DNA from: Fallopia convolvulus
Taxonomy: Eukaryota; Streptophyta; Magnoliopsida; Caryophyllales; Polygonaceae
Reading direction: 5' to 3'
Length of the DNA stretch: 64,000 nt
Assembly: GCA_964016875.1 (NCBI GenBank)
Contig: OZ024730.1
Span: 29,055,295-29,119,294 of the forward strand
The position numbers and the translations under genes are program-made. Under the pieces are notes generated by a model. It did not search any database. It saw nothing but the letters and a program-made list of their open reading frames with translations, and had not been told where the DNA came from. Of the stretch, positions 1 through 8,956 are shown in pieces; the stretch's first letter is position 1, and every line of letters starts with the position of its first letter.

Positions 1-1819
1 ACATTTACATGGACATTTCATCGAACACTTGGCGCGCAATGTTAGATCACAAGTCATTTTAAAGGCAGAAGGAGAAAAAACAAGTGAACTTTAAAGACAT
101 CTAGGCATAAGCATAAAGAATGAGGATAATATGAAGCCAATTAGCATATTCTGCACTACAAAATCAAGACCGATCGAATACAAGCACAACTTCAAACCAA
201 GAAACCGAATCCACATTTAGGAATGACATTTACATGGACATTTCATCGAACACTTGGCGCGCAGTGTTAGATCACTAGTCAATTTTTAAAGTACAAAGGA
301 GAAAAAACAAGTGAACTTTAAAGACATCTAGGCATAAGCCTAAAGAATGAGGATAGTATCAAGCCAATAAACACATTCTACACTACAAAATCAAGACTTG
401 ATCGAATAAAAGCATAACTTCAAACCAAGAAACCGAATCCACATTTACGAGCGACATTTACATGGACATTCATCGTACACTTGGCGCGCAATGTTAGATC
501 AATAGTCAATTTTTAAAGGCCAAAGGCGAAAAAACAAGTGAACTTTAAATATATCTAGGCATAAGCATAAAAAAATGAGTATAGTGTCAAGCCAATTAGC
601 GCATTTTGCAATACAAAATCAAGACTTGATCGAATAAAAGTATAACTTCAAACCTAGAAACCGAATCCACATTTAGGAGTGACATTTACATGGACATTCA
701 TCGAACACTTGGCGCAAAATGTTAGATCACTAGTCAATTTTTAAAGGCCAATGGAGAAAAAACAAGTGAACTTTAAAGACATCTAGGCATAAGCATAAAG
801 AATGAGGATAGTTTCAAGTCAGTAAGCACATTCTACAATTACAAAATCAACATGGATCCAATAAAAGCATAAATTCGAACCTAGAAACCGAATACACATT
901 TAGGAGTGACATTTACATGGACATTTCATCGAACACTTGGCCCGCAATGTTAGATCACAAGTCCATTTAAACGCAAAAGGAGAAAAAGCTAGTGAACATT
1001 AAATATATCTAGGCATAAGCATACAAAAATGAGTATAGTGTCAAGCCAATTAGCACATTCTACACTACAAAATTAAGATGGATCCAATAAAAGCATAAAT
1101 TCGAACCTAGAAACCGAATCCACATTTAGGAGTGACATTTACATGGACATTTCATCGAACACTTGGCGCGCAATGTTAGATCACAAGTCATTTTAAAGGC
1201 AAAAGGAGAAAAAACAAGTGAACTTTAAAGACATCTAGGCATTAGCATAAAGAATGAGGATAGTATCAAGCCAATAAGCACATTCTACACCACAAAATCA
1301 AGACGGATTGAATAAAAGCATAAATTCGAACCTAGAAACCGAATCCACATTTAGGAGTGACATTTACATGGACATTTCATTGAACACTTGGCGCGCAATG
1401 TTAGATCACAAGTCATTTTAGTGGCAAAAGGAGAAAAAGCAAGTGAACATTAAATATATCTAGGCATAAGCATAAAAACATGAGTATAGTGTCAAGCAAA
1501 TTAGCACATTTTGCACTAAAAAAAATAAAGAACTTATCGAATAAAAGCATAACTTCAAACCAAGAAACCGAATCCACATTTAGGAGTGACATTTACATGG
1601 ACATTTATCGAACACTTGGTGCGCAATGTTAGATCAATAGTCAATTTTTAAAGGCCAAAGGAGAAAATACAATAAAACTTTAAAGACATCTACGCATAAG
1701 CATAAAGAATGAGGATAGTATCAAGCCAATAAGCACATTCTACACTACAAAATCATGATGGATCGAATAAAAGCATAAATTCGAACCTAGAAACCGAATC
1801 CACATTGAGGAGTGACATT

Positions 1820-3950
1820 TACATGGACATTTCATTGAACACTTGGCGTGCAATGTTAGATCACAAGTCATTTTAAAGGCTAAAGGAGACAAAGCAAGTG
1901 AACTATAAATATATCTAGGCATAAGCATAAAAAAATGAGTATAGTGTCAATCCAATTAGCACATTTTGCACTACAAAATCAAGAACTTATCGAATAAAAG
2001 CATAACTTCAAACCAAGAAACTGAATCCACATTAAGGAGTGACATTTACATGGACATTCATCGAACACTTGGCGCGCAATGTTAGATCAATAGTCAATTT
2101 TTAAAGGCCAAAGGAGAAAAAACAAGTGAACTTTAAAGACATCTAGGTATAAGCATAAAGAATGAGGATAGTATCAAGCCAATAAGCACATTCTACACTA
2201 CAAAATCAAGATGGATCGAATAAAAGCATAACTTCAAACCAAGAAACCGAATCCACATTTAGGACTGACATTTACATGGACATTCATCGAACCCTTGGCG
2301 CGCAATGTTAGATCAATAGTCAATTTTAAAGGCCAAAGGAGAAAAAACAAGTGAACTTTAAAGACATCTAGGCATAAGCATAAAGAATGAGGATAGTATC
2401 AAGCCAATAAGCACATTCTACACTACGAAATCAAGATGGATCGAATAAAAGCATAAATTCAAACCTAGAAACCGAATCCACATTTAGGAGTGACATTTAC
2501 ATGGACATTTCATCGAACACTTGGCGCGCAATGTTAGATCACAAGTCATTTTAAAGGCAGAAGGAGAAAAAACAAGTGAACTTTAAAGACATCTAGGCAT
2601 AAGCATAAAGAATGAGGATAGTATGAAGCCAATAAGCACATTCTACACTACAAAATCATGATGGATCGAATAAAAGCATAAATTCGAACCTAGAAACCGA
2701 ATTCACATTTAGGAGTGACATTTACATGGACATTTCATCGAACACTTGGCGCGCAAAGTTAGATCACAAGTCATTTTAAAGGCAAAAGGAGAAAAAGCAA
2801 GTAAACTTTAACTATATCTAGGCATAAGCATAAAAAAATGAGTATAGTGTCAAGCCAATTAGCACATTTTGCAATACAAAATCAAGACTTGATCGAATAA
2901 AAGTATAACTTCAAACCTAGAAACCGAATCCACATTTAGGAGTGACATTTACATGGACATTCATCGAACACTTGGTGCATAATGTTAGATCACTAGTCAA
3001 TTTTTAAAGGACAAAGGAGAAAAAACAAGTGAACTTTAAAGACATCTAGGCATAAGCATAAAGAATGAGATAGTATCAAGCCAATAAGCACATTCTACAC
3101 TACAAAATCAACATGGATCGAATAAAAGCATAAATTCGAACCTAGAAACCGAATCCACATTTAGGAGTGACATTTACATGGACATTTCATTGAACACTTG
3201 GCGTGCAATGTTAGATCACAAGTCATTTTAAAGGCTAAAGGAGACAAAGCAAGTGAACTTTAAATATATCTAGGCATAAGCATAAAAAAATGAGTATAGT
3301 GTCAATCCAATTAGCACATTTTGCACTACAAAATCAAGAACTTATCGAATAAAAGCATAACTTCAAACCAAGAAACTGAATCCACATTAAGGAGTGACAT
3401 TTACATGGACATTCATCGAACACTTGGCGCGCAATGTTAGATCAATAGTCAATTTTTAAAGGCCAAAGGAGAAAAAACAAGTGAACTTTAAAGACATCTA
3501 GGTATAAGCATAAAGAATGAGGATAGTATCAAGCCAATAAGCACATTCTACACTACAAAATCAAGATGGATCGAATAAAAGCATAACTTCAAACCAAGAA
3601 ACCGAATCCACATTTAGGACTGACATTTACATGGACATTCATCGAACCCTTGGCGCGCAATGTTAGATCAATAGTCAATTTTTAAAGGCCAAAGGAGAAA
3701 AAACAAGTGAACTTTAAAGACATCTAGGCATAAGCATAAAGAATGAGGATAGTATCAAGCCAATAAGCACATTCTACACTACGAAATCAAGATGGATCGA
3801 ATAAAAGCATAAATTCGAACCTAGAAACCGAATCCACATTTAGGAGTGACATTTACATGGACATTTCATCGAACACTTGGCGCGCAATGTTAGATCACAA
3901 GTCATTTTAAAGGAAGAAGGAGAAAAAACAAGTGAACTTCAAAGACATCT
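1820..3950 (+). repeat. Six-monomer (1,355-bp spaced) segmental duplication
   Basis: Diagnostic variants recur exactly 1,355 bp apart: ttcattgaac at 1831 and 3186, aagaacttatcg at 1981 and 3336, and aggactgac at 2261 and 3616. The first copy is roughly 1820-2655. The second begins near 3175, is cut at 3950 by the retrotransposon, and resumes at 7967. Few differences are seen, for example a one-base T-run change near 2323 versus 3678. The spacing equals six monomers. Outer boundaries are approximate because all monomers resemble each other. Confidence 0.85.
3946..3950. repeat. Target-site duplication, left copy (catct)
   Basis: The five bases catct precede the element and are repeated at 7962-7966. 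Joining the flanks across one copy restores the normal type-A monomer text gacatctaggcataag, so this is the insertion point. The match can be read as six bases (acatct) because the last base of the element is also a. Confidence 0.9.
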
Positions 3951-4766
3951 TTATAAGGATCGAATCGGTGGAGTCCGTGCAAGGCCACTTCGAATGCTCT
4001 CTTCTTGGCGGGGAATTGGATGGATGGGCCTCGGAGATGGATTGATGGACGTGTGAGGGGTTATGAAAGCAGGGAGTGATGATGGAAATGGAGGGTAGTT
4101 GGATATGAATGAGTTTAGGGCATGGATATGACTCACCACACTCGAAACTCAAACTACGAGATTCAAGGACAAGGATGTGACGCACCTTGCTCTTGGATCT
4201 CAAGTGTGATCCGATATTACTCACGAATCAAGATTGAAAACAAAGAAACAAACGATTTTATTCAAGGCAAAAATGCCTCAAAACATTGCCTAAACATGGC
4301 AAAACAAAACAAGGATTTTCCTCTTTAAATTCAACATATCTAGCTAAGGGAAAAAAACGTCCCTTTTAATAGAAAGAAGCTCCCAACAAAAGACTCTTCA
4401 AAACTAGCTATAATCACATAATTGATGGTAGTAGACCCTTGGAAACCAGCCATAATCACATAATTGATGGTAGCAGACCCTTGGAAACCGACATTAAAAG
4501 CACCTTCATCTTGGCACACAAGAGGCGTCTTGGTGTTGTAGGCGTTGGCATTGGAGGGGTCGGTCTCAACGTGTCGAGGATCGGTACCGTGGAGATGTAG
4601 CTCGGGACTATAAGCTTGTGGCTTGGAAGAAACTGCTTGCAATTTCTTGGTCGTGGCGCGCCTGGCGCGCCCAGGTGGCTCGGTACCGACGACGGATGGG
4701 TCATGAAGAAGCTCGGTACCATGGGCAACTTGGCCATGATGTGGCACGTGAGATATAGTCACATCG
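3951..4766 (-). repeat. 3' LTR of the Ty3/gypsy-type element
   Basis: About 816 bp, collinear with 7148-7961 and about 96% identical by eye. On the minus strand it starts next to the polypurine tract and ends at the left target duplication. Both terminal dinucleotides are altered relative to the other LTR. The minus-strand start reads CG rather than TG (base 4766), and the end reads AA rather than CA (3951-3952). A near-palindromic GC-rich motif, two copies of ggcgcgcc separated by one base, lies at 4655-4671. Open frames in this LTR on either strand recur in the other LTR and are not gene evidence. Confidence 0.93.
4257..4262 (-). promoter_or_regulatory. Possible polyadenylation signal (AATAAA) in the 3' LTR
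   Basis: The plus strand reads tttatt, giving AATAAA on the element's sense strand, about 500 bp into the LTR. The same hexamer is at 7454-7459 in the 5' LTR. Polyadenylation within the 3' LTR is expected for LTR elements, but a single hexamer in AT-rich DNA is weak evidence. Confidence 0.35.
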
Positions 4767-4780
4767 TCCTCCCTCCCTTG
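4767..4780 (-). promoter_or_regulatory. Polypurine tract
   Basis: On the minus strand the bases read caagggagggagga, an all-purine run after the first base, directly abutting the start of the 3' LTR. In LTR retrotransposons this tract resists RNase H and primes plus-strand DNA synthesis. Its position fixes the element's orientation as minus and agrees with the primer-binding site at the other end. Confidence 0.88.
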
Positions 4781-5533
4781 AAAAGTATTCGTCCTCGAAT
4801 ATATCAAGCCTGCAAAACCAAGGACACATCGAGGGAAGCACAAGCAAGTATAATCTATGAAAGTCAAGTTAAGAACAACATTTCCAAGTTCAATATGATA
4901 TAATCCGATGAATGCAAAAACTATACACTTTGTGGGTCTTATTCTACATGCATGAAACATACCATAGTTTCTCCCAAATGGACATAGTGAATTCCTACTC
5001 AAGAAAGCATGGAAACTACGCATTTTATAAAATGACATGTGTTGAGATAGTGAACTATGATGAAAACGAGAATACTTAGGCCTCAATGTCACAAACTCAT
5101 AAACAGGAAATGAAATCATTTGATTAATTGAATGTGACATATCCAACACATATTCATGCTTATGGTTGAGAGGAGTGTAGGAAACTGCCCTGAGAGATGT
5201 AATCTTAGGACAAGCGATCGTCCCGGCTGTGGTGTGGACAGCTTCTGATTTGAAATTGTGTGAGGTCGTTCTCTGAGCTCCGAACTCAGAATTGAGTGAT
5301 TCCAAGTCCCACATGCAAATACAGAAGTCTACTAGACCCCTACCAAATTTCAGAACGAAAAAGCGAGAGAGCTGGGTGTTATGGCCATTCTTCCCAGGCT
5401 GCGCAGAGATATCCGAAGAACACATTTCCGGCATTACCTCATCGTTGCTCTCGTGGAGTAGGAATGGTATACATGACGGTACCTTGGAAGTCATGTCAGT
5501 CCATGGTGTAGCTATTGAATTCATCGAACTTCT
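4781..5533 (-). other. 3' internal region without recognisable pol
   Basis: Lies between the gag stop and the polypurine tract, where a complete Ty3/gypsy element would carry about 3-4 kb of pol. On the minus strand an open frame starts with ATG at 5524 and runs to 4340, into the 3' LTR (394 codons). I see no protease DTG/DSG motif, no reverse-transcriptase YxDD box, no RNase H or integrase zinc-finger signature. A short stretch near the LTR, with residues SRTNTFQGREDD, resembles the kind of tail found just before the polypurine tract in plant gypsy elements. I treat the frame as a remnant or a chance opening, not a functional gene. Confidence 0.6.
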
Positions 5534-6196
5534 CTAGATGATAGGCCAACATGCATGTCGTGGTGGAGTTGGACATGGAGTAACACGCGATGAAGGGTTG
5601 TGCCACGGTTTGGAGCTCGGTAGTGAAGGTTTGGAGCTCGGTACCGATGGGTTGGAATGGGACCTCTCGACGGAGACTAGTGGAAAAAAGCGTTCTTGAA
5701 GTGCACGCTTAAGCTCTCTCCAAGTTCGGATCGGTTGGAGTCCATCACGTCGTCGAGCCACCTTGTATTGTATCCACCAATGGTAAGCAAAGTCGATGAA
5801 GTGGACGGTGGCGACGACTATTCTTTTCTCATCCTCATAGCCATAGTAGTCAAAAACAATCTCGGTCTTGGCTATCCAATCGAGGCACGCGTCGGCACCG
5901 GTGGTGCCGGAAAAAGTTTGGATTTGCAGCTTGATTCCTTGGTGGCGCTCCCTTTGTTGTTGTTCATCAAAGTGAGCAGGCTGATGTTGACACGCCGCTT
6001 GGATAGGGACTCGGTTGGCTGCTTGCATTTGAGGCACGCCTTGGAGGAGTTCATCGTGCCGAGACAACCTTTGTTCGATGTCGTCAAACCTACTACAAAA
6101 TGAGCGAAGATTTTTTTGCATTGATTGTAACATGGCAACCACATATGAATTCGAGTTAGCATCTCGAGCTGAGCCATCATTTATTGCATCCGACAT
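5534..6196 (-). CDS. gag: Truncated Gag protein of the Ty3/gypsy-type element
   Basis: A 220-residue frame from ATG at 6196 to a TAG. An upstream in-frame TTG at 6205 is a less likely start. Residues about 20-52 are charged and heptad-like (MQKNLRSFCSRFDDIEQRL), consistent with a coiled coil. Residues about 88-172 match the plant retrotransposon Gag core: KLQIQTFSG, then DACLDWIAKTEIVFDYYGY, then FAYHWW, then TWRELKRALQERFF. The capsid region normally continues with a sequence like the common P-x-Y/H motif and later a CCHC zinc knuckle. Here homology stops at residue 172 (about 5681), and a Ser/Pro-rich 48-residue tail of different origin follows. With no nucleocapsid, protease or polymerase it cannot support transposition alone. 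In intact elements Gag forms the cytoplasmic virus-like particle. Confidence 0.72.
   Translation of the reverse strand: MSDAINDGSARDANSNSYVVAMLQSMQKNLRSFCSRFDDIEQRLSRHDELLQGVPQMQAANRVPIQAACQHQPAHFDEQQQRERHQGIKLQIQTFSGTTGADACLDWIAKTEIVFDYYGYEDEKRIVVATVHFIDFAYHWWIQYKVARRRDGLQPIRTWRELKRALQERFFPLVSVERSHSNPSVPSSKPSLPSSKPWHNPSSRVTPCPTPPRHACWPII
5607..5643 (+). repeat. 21-bp tandem repeat in the gag tail
   Basis: ggtttggagctcggta occurs at 5607-5622 and again at 5628-5643, a 21-bp period. It encodes the repeated P-S-S-K-P of the aberrant Gag tail. The following bases (ctcggtaccga, then gatggg) resemble text in both LTRs (near 4679-4700 and 7875-7897), so the tail may be built partly from LTR-like sequence at a deletion junction. 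Confidence 0.7.
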
Positions 6197-7128
6197 CTTG
6201 CACAAACTTCACCAAACAAGTTAAATCCAAGAAGAAAGTGGTACTTCGAGCCACACACAACCAATTCTCAACTTAGACTCGAAAAGTGCCAAACTTGCAA
6301 GTGTTAGGACTTTGGTGTACAACGAACAAGAAATGGCTCAAAAGAAAGGCACAAGCAATGGCAATGCAATACAAGCAACAAGTTTGTCTATCACTCGAAT
6401 TTAGGAAGCTACTAGGTACCAAGTTACAAAAAGATAAACAAAAGAGCTTAAACAAAATAGGACCTCTTTTCGGAATTACTTTCTCACGAGGTCCGACTTA
6501 TTCTGTGCCCGGCCCCTTATTAGCCTTTTGGCCGCCGACAAGGTTTTTCTAGCCCCACTTCTTTTTCTTTCCGAGTCCGATTTTTTTTTTTAACTTTTAA
6601 TGCTCACTTTTCATCCTTTTACAATCAAGCATACAAGACTTCGACAACCAAAGGATTTACACCCCTACTCGGTGTTATTTGTTTTTATATGACTTGGTAC
6701 TTTTCCCGTATCCTAACCCGAGTGAGTACACAATATTGTAAGCTTGAATTCAGTTTTATTTCATGCCAACATGCTCTAAATTTTAGAGAAAGAAGCTGAA
6801 AAATTCAGCCACAAATGTGGTATTAAAGACGACTAAAAGGTGAAAGGCCAAAGGGTGGCTCTTGGTATTTTTGGTCTTTAATTCATTCAAGCAAGGAGTT
6901 AAGGCTTCTTCAACCTTTGGACAACCTAACAATTCAGTTTTGGTCGTCCCTCAAGGTCAGATTTGAGCACACACGGTCGAAGACACAAAGCAAGACAAAA
7001 CAAGCAAGTCGGTGACGATTTCTAAGGTTCGGTTTTGCAAGGAATTTTGTGGCACGACTTGTGAAGGTAAACACTTGAAAAATTCAAGCAAATTCCAGAT
7101 CTAAGACGAGAGAAAGAAGGTTTACCTT
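6197..7128 (-). other. Leader between primer-binding site and gag
   Basis: About 930 bp with no convincing coding frame. It contains a run of T on the plus strand near 6580-6592 and pyrimidine-rich patches. By position it is the untranslated leader of the element RNA, where packaging signals usually lie. None can be pinpointed by eye. Short open frames around 6273-6552 on either strand look random. Confidence 0.6.
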
Positions 7129-7145
7129 GCGTGGCTCTGATACCA
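7129..7145 (-). promoter_or_regulatory. Primer-binding site, initiator-Met tRNA type
   Basis: On the minus strand it reads TGGTATCAGAGCCACGC, starting two bases inside the 5' LTR end. TGGTATCAGAGC is the standard plant LTR-element site complementary to the 3' end of initiator methionine tRNA, which primes minus-strand cDNA synthesis. It is a tRNA complement, not a tRNA gene. Confidence 0.95.
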
Positions 7146-7147
7146 CA

Positions 7148-7961
7148 TGATAAGGATCGAATCGGTGGAGTCCGTGCAAGGCCACTTCGAATGCTCTCTT
7201 CTTGGCGGGGAATTGGATGGATGGGCCTCGGAGATGGATTGATGGACGTGTGAGGGATTGTGAAACCAGAGATAGATGATGGAAATGGAGGGTAGTTGGA
7301 TATGAGTGAGTTTAGGGCGTGGATATGACTCACCACACTCGAAACTCAAACTACGAGATTCAAGGACAAGGATGTGACGCACCTTGCTCTTGGATCTCAA
7401 GTTTGATCCGATATTACTCACGAATCAAAATTGAAAACAAAGAAACAAACGATTTTATTCAAGGCAAAAATGCCTCAAAACATTGCCTAAACATGGCAAA
7501 ACAAAACAAGGATTTTCCTCTTCAAATTCAACATATCTAGCTAAGGGAAAAAAACGTCCCTTTTAATAGAAAGAAGCTCCCAACAAAAGACTCTTCAAAA
7601 CCAGCTATAATCACATAATTGATGCTAGTGTACCCTTGGAAACCAGCCATAATCACATAATTGATGGTAGTAGACCCTTGGAAACCGACATTAAAAGCAC
7701 CTTCATCTTGGCACACAAGAGGCGTCTTGGTGTTGTAGGCGTTGGCATTGGAGGGGTCGGTCTCAATGTGCCGAGGATCGGTACCGTGGAGATGTAGCCG
7801 GGACTATAAGCTTGGGGCTTGGAAGAAACTGCTTGCGCTTGCTTGGTCGTGGCACGCCTGGCGCGCCCAGGTGGCTCGGTACCGACGACGGATGGGTCAT
7901 GAGAAGCTCGGTACCGTGGGCAACTTGGCCATGATGTGGCACGTGAGACATAGTCACATCA
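7148..7961 (-). repeat. 5' LTR of the Ty3/gypsy-type element
   Basis: 814 bp. On the minus strand it begins TGATGTGAC and ends CTTATCA, so the canonical TG and CA ends are intact, unlike the 3' LTR. The inner end is followed by a two-base spacer and the primer-binding site. The outer end touches the right target duplication. Differences from the other LTR cluster around 7255-7275 and 7795-7840. The promoter should lie here, but I see no clear TATA box on the sense strand. Confidence 0.93.
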
Positions 7962-7966
7962 CATCT
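7962..7966. repeat. Target-site duplication, right copy (catct)
   Basis: Matches 3946-3950. The satellite monomer resumes in register immediately after it (aggcataagcataaag). Confidence 0.9.
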
Positions 7967-8956
7967 AGGCATAAGCATAAAGAATGAGGATAGTATGAAG
8001 CCAATAAGCACATTCTACACTACAAAATCAAGATGGATCGAATAAAAGCATAAATTCGAACCTAGAAACCGAATCCACATTTAGGAGTGACATTTACGTG
8101 AACATTTCATCGAACACTTGGCGCGCAATGTTAGATCACAAGTCATTTTAATGGCAAAAGGAGAAAAAGCAAGTGAACATTAAATATATCTAGGCATAAG
8201 CATAAAAAAATGAGTATAGTGTCAAGCCAATTAGCACATTCTACACTACAAAATCAAGACTTAATCGAATAAAAGCATATTTTCTAACCAAGAAACCGAA
8301 TCCACATTTAGGAGTGACATTTAAATGGACATTCATCGAACACTTGGCGCGCAATGTTAGATCACAAGTCATTTTAAAGGCAAAGGGAGAAAAAACAAGT
8401 GAACTTTAAAGACATCTATCATAAGCATAAAGAATGAGGATAGTATCAAGCCAATAAGCACATTCTACACTACAAAATCAATATGGATCGAATAAAAGCA
8501 TAAATTTAAACCTAGAAACCGAATCCACATTTAGGAGTGACATTTACATGGACATTTGATCGAACACTTGGCGCGCAATGTTAGATCACAAGTCATTTTA
8601 AAGGCAAAAGGAGAAAAAGCAAGTGAACATTAAATATATCTAGGCATAAGCATAAAAAAATGAGTATAGTGTCAAGCCAATTAGCACATCTACACTACAA
8701 AATCAAGATGGATCGAATAAAAGCATAAATTCGAACCTAGAAACCGAATCCACATTTAGGAGTGACATTTACATGGACATTTCATCGAACACTTGGCGCG
8801 CAATGTTAGATCACAAGTCATTTTAAAGGCAAAGGGAGAAAAAACAAGTGAACTTTAAAGACATCTAGGCATAAGCATAAAGAATGAGGATAGTATCAAG
8901 CCAATAAGCACATTCTACACTACAAAATCAATAAGGATTGAATAAAAGCATAAATT

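Larger units (their letters stand above)
1..3950 (+). repeat. Satellite array, segment 1 (about 226-bp monomers, A/B alternation)
   Basis: Head-to-tail tandem repeat. The landmark acatttacatgg recurs at 1, 226, 454, 682, 909, 1135 and 1360, giving a monomer of 225-228 bp. Two main types are visible. Type A has aaagacatctaggc followed by aagaatgaggatagtatc. Type B has aaatatatctaggc followed by aaaaaaatgagtatagtgtc. They mostly alternate, so the segment is close to a dimeric repeat of about 452 bp, with runs of A near 2130-2600. A second variable box is either tcacaagtcattttaaagg or tcaatagtcaatttttaaagg. Length differences between monomers come mainly from this box and from ttcatcg versus tcatcg. 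No coding sequence is supported. I do not recognise the family. Confidence 0.97.
3951..7961 (-). mobile_element. Ty3/gypsy-type LTR retrotransposon, internally deleted, minus strand
   Basis: A 4,011-bp element with two direct LTRs of about 815 bp and a 2,381-bp interior, bounded by a 5-bp target duplication. Read on the minus strand the order is 5' LTR (7961-7148), primer-binding site, about 0.9 kb leader, gag remnant (6196-5534), about 0.75 kb without recognisable pol, polypurine tract, 3' LTR (4766-3951). The gag similarity and the Met-initiator type primer site place it with plant Ty3/gypsy elements. Protease, reverse transcriptase, RNase H and integrase are all missing, so any movement would need proteins from an intact relative. 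The LTRs differ at about 30 positions by eye, plus a few short indels. This suggests an insertion that is not very recent. Which Ty3 lineage it belongs to is unresolved. Confidence 0.93.

Noticed and set aside
1740..1928. 62-codon minus-strand open frame
   Set aside because: Chance frame across A and B monomers. Equivalent positions in neighbouring monomers have stops.
4122..4328. 68-codon plus-strand frame, repeated at 7319-7540
   Set aside because: It lies inside the two LTRs and is antisense to the element. Its duplication simply reflects LTR identity.
5696..6103. 135-codon plus-strand open frame
   Set aside because: It is the antisense shadow of the gag frame, which has clear protein homology on the minus strand.
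7129..7145. tRNA gene fragment
   Set aside because: Only the 3'-end complement of initiator tRNA-Met is present at the expected primer-binding position. No cloverleaf surrounds it.
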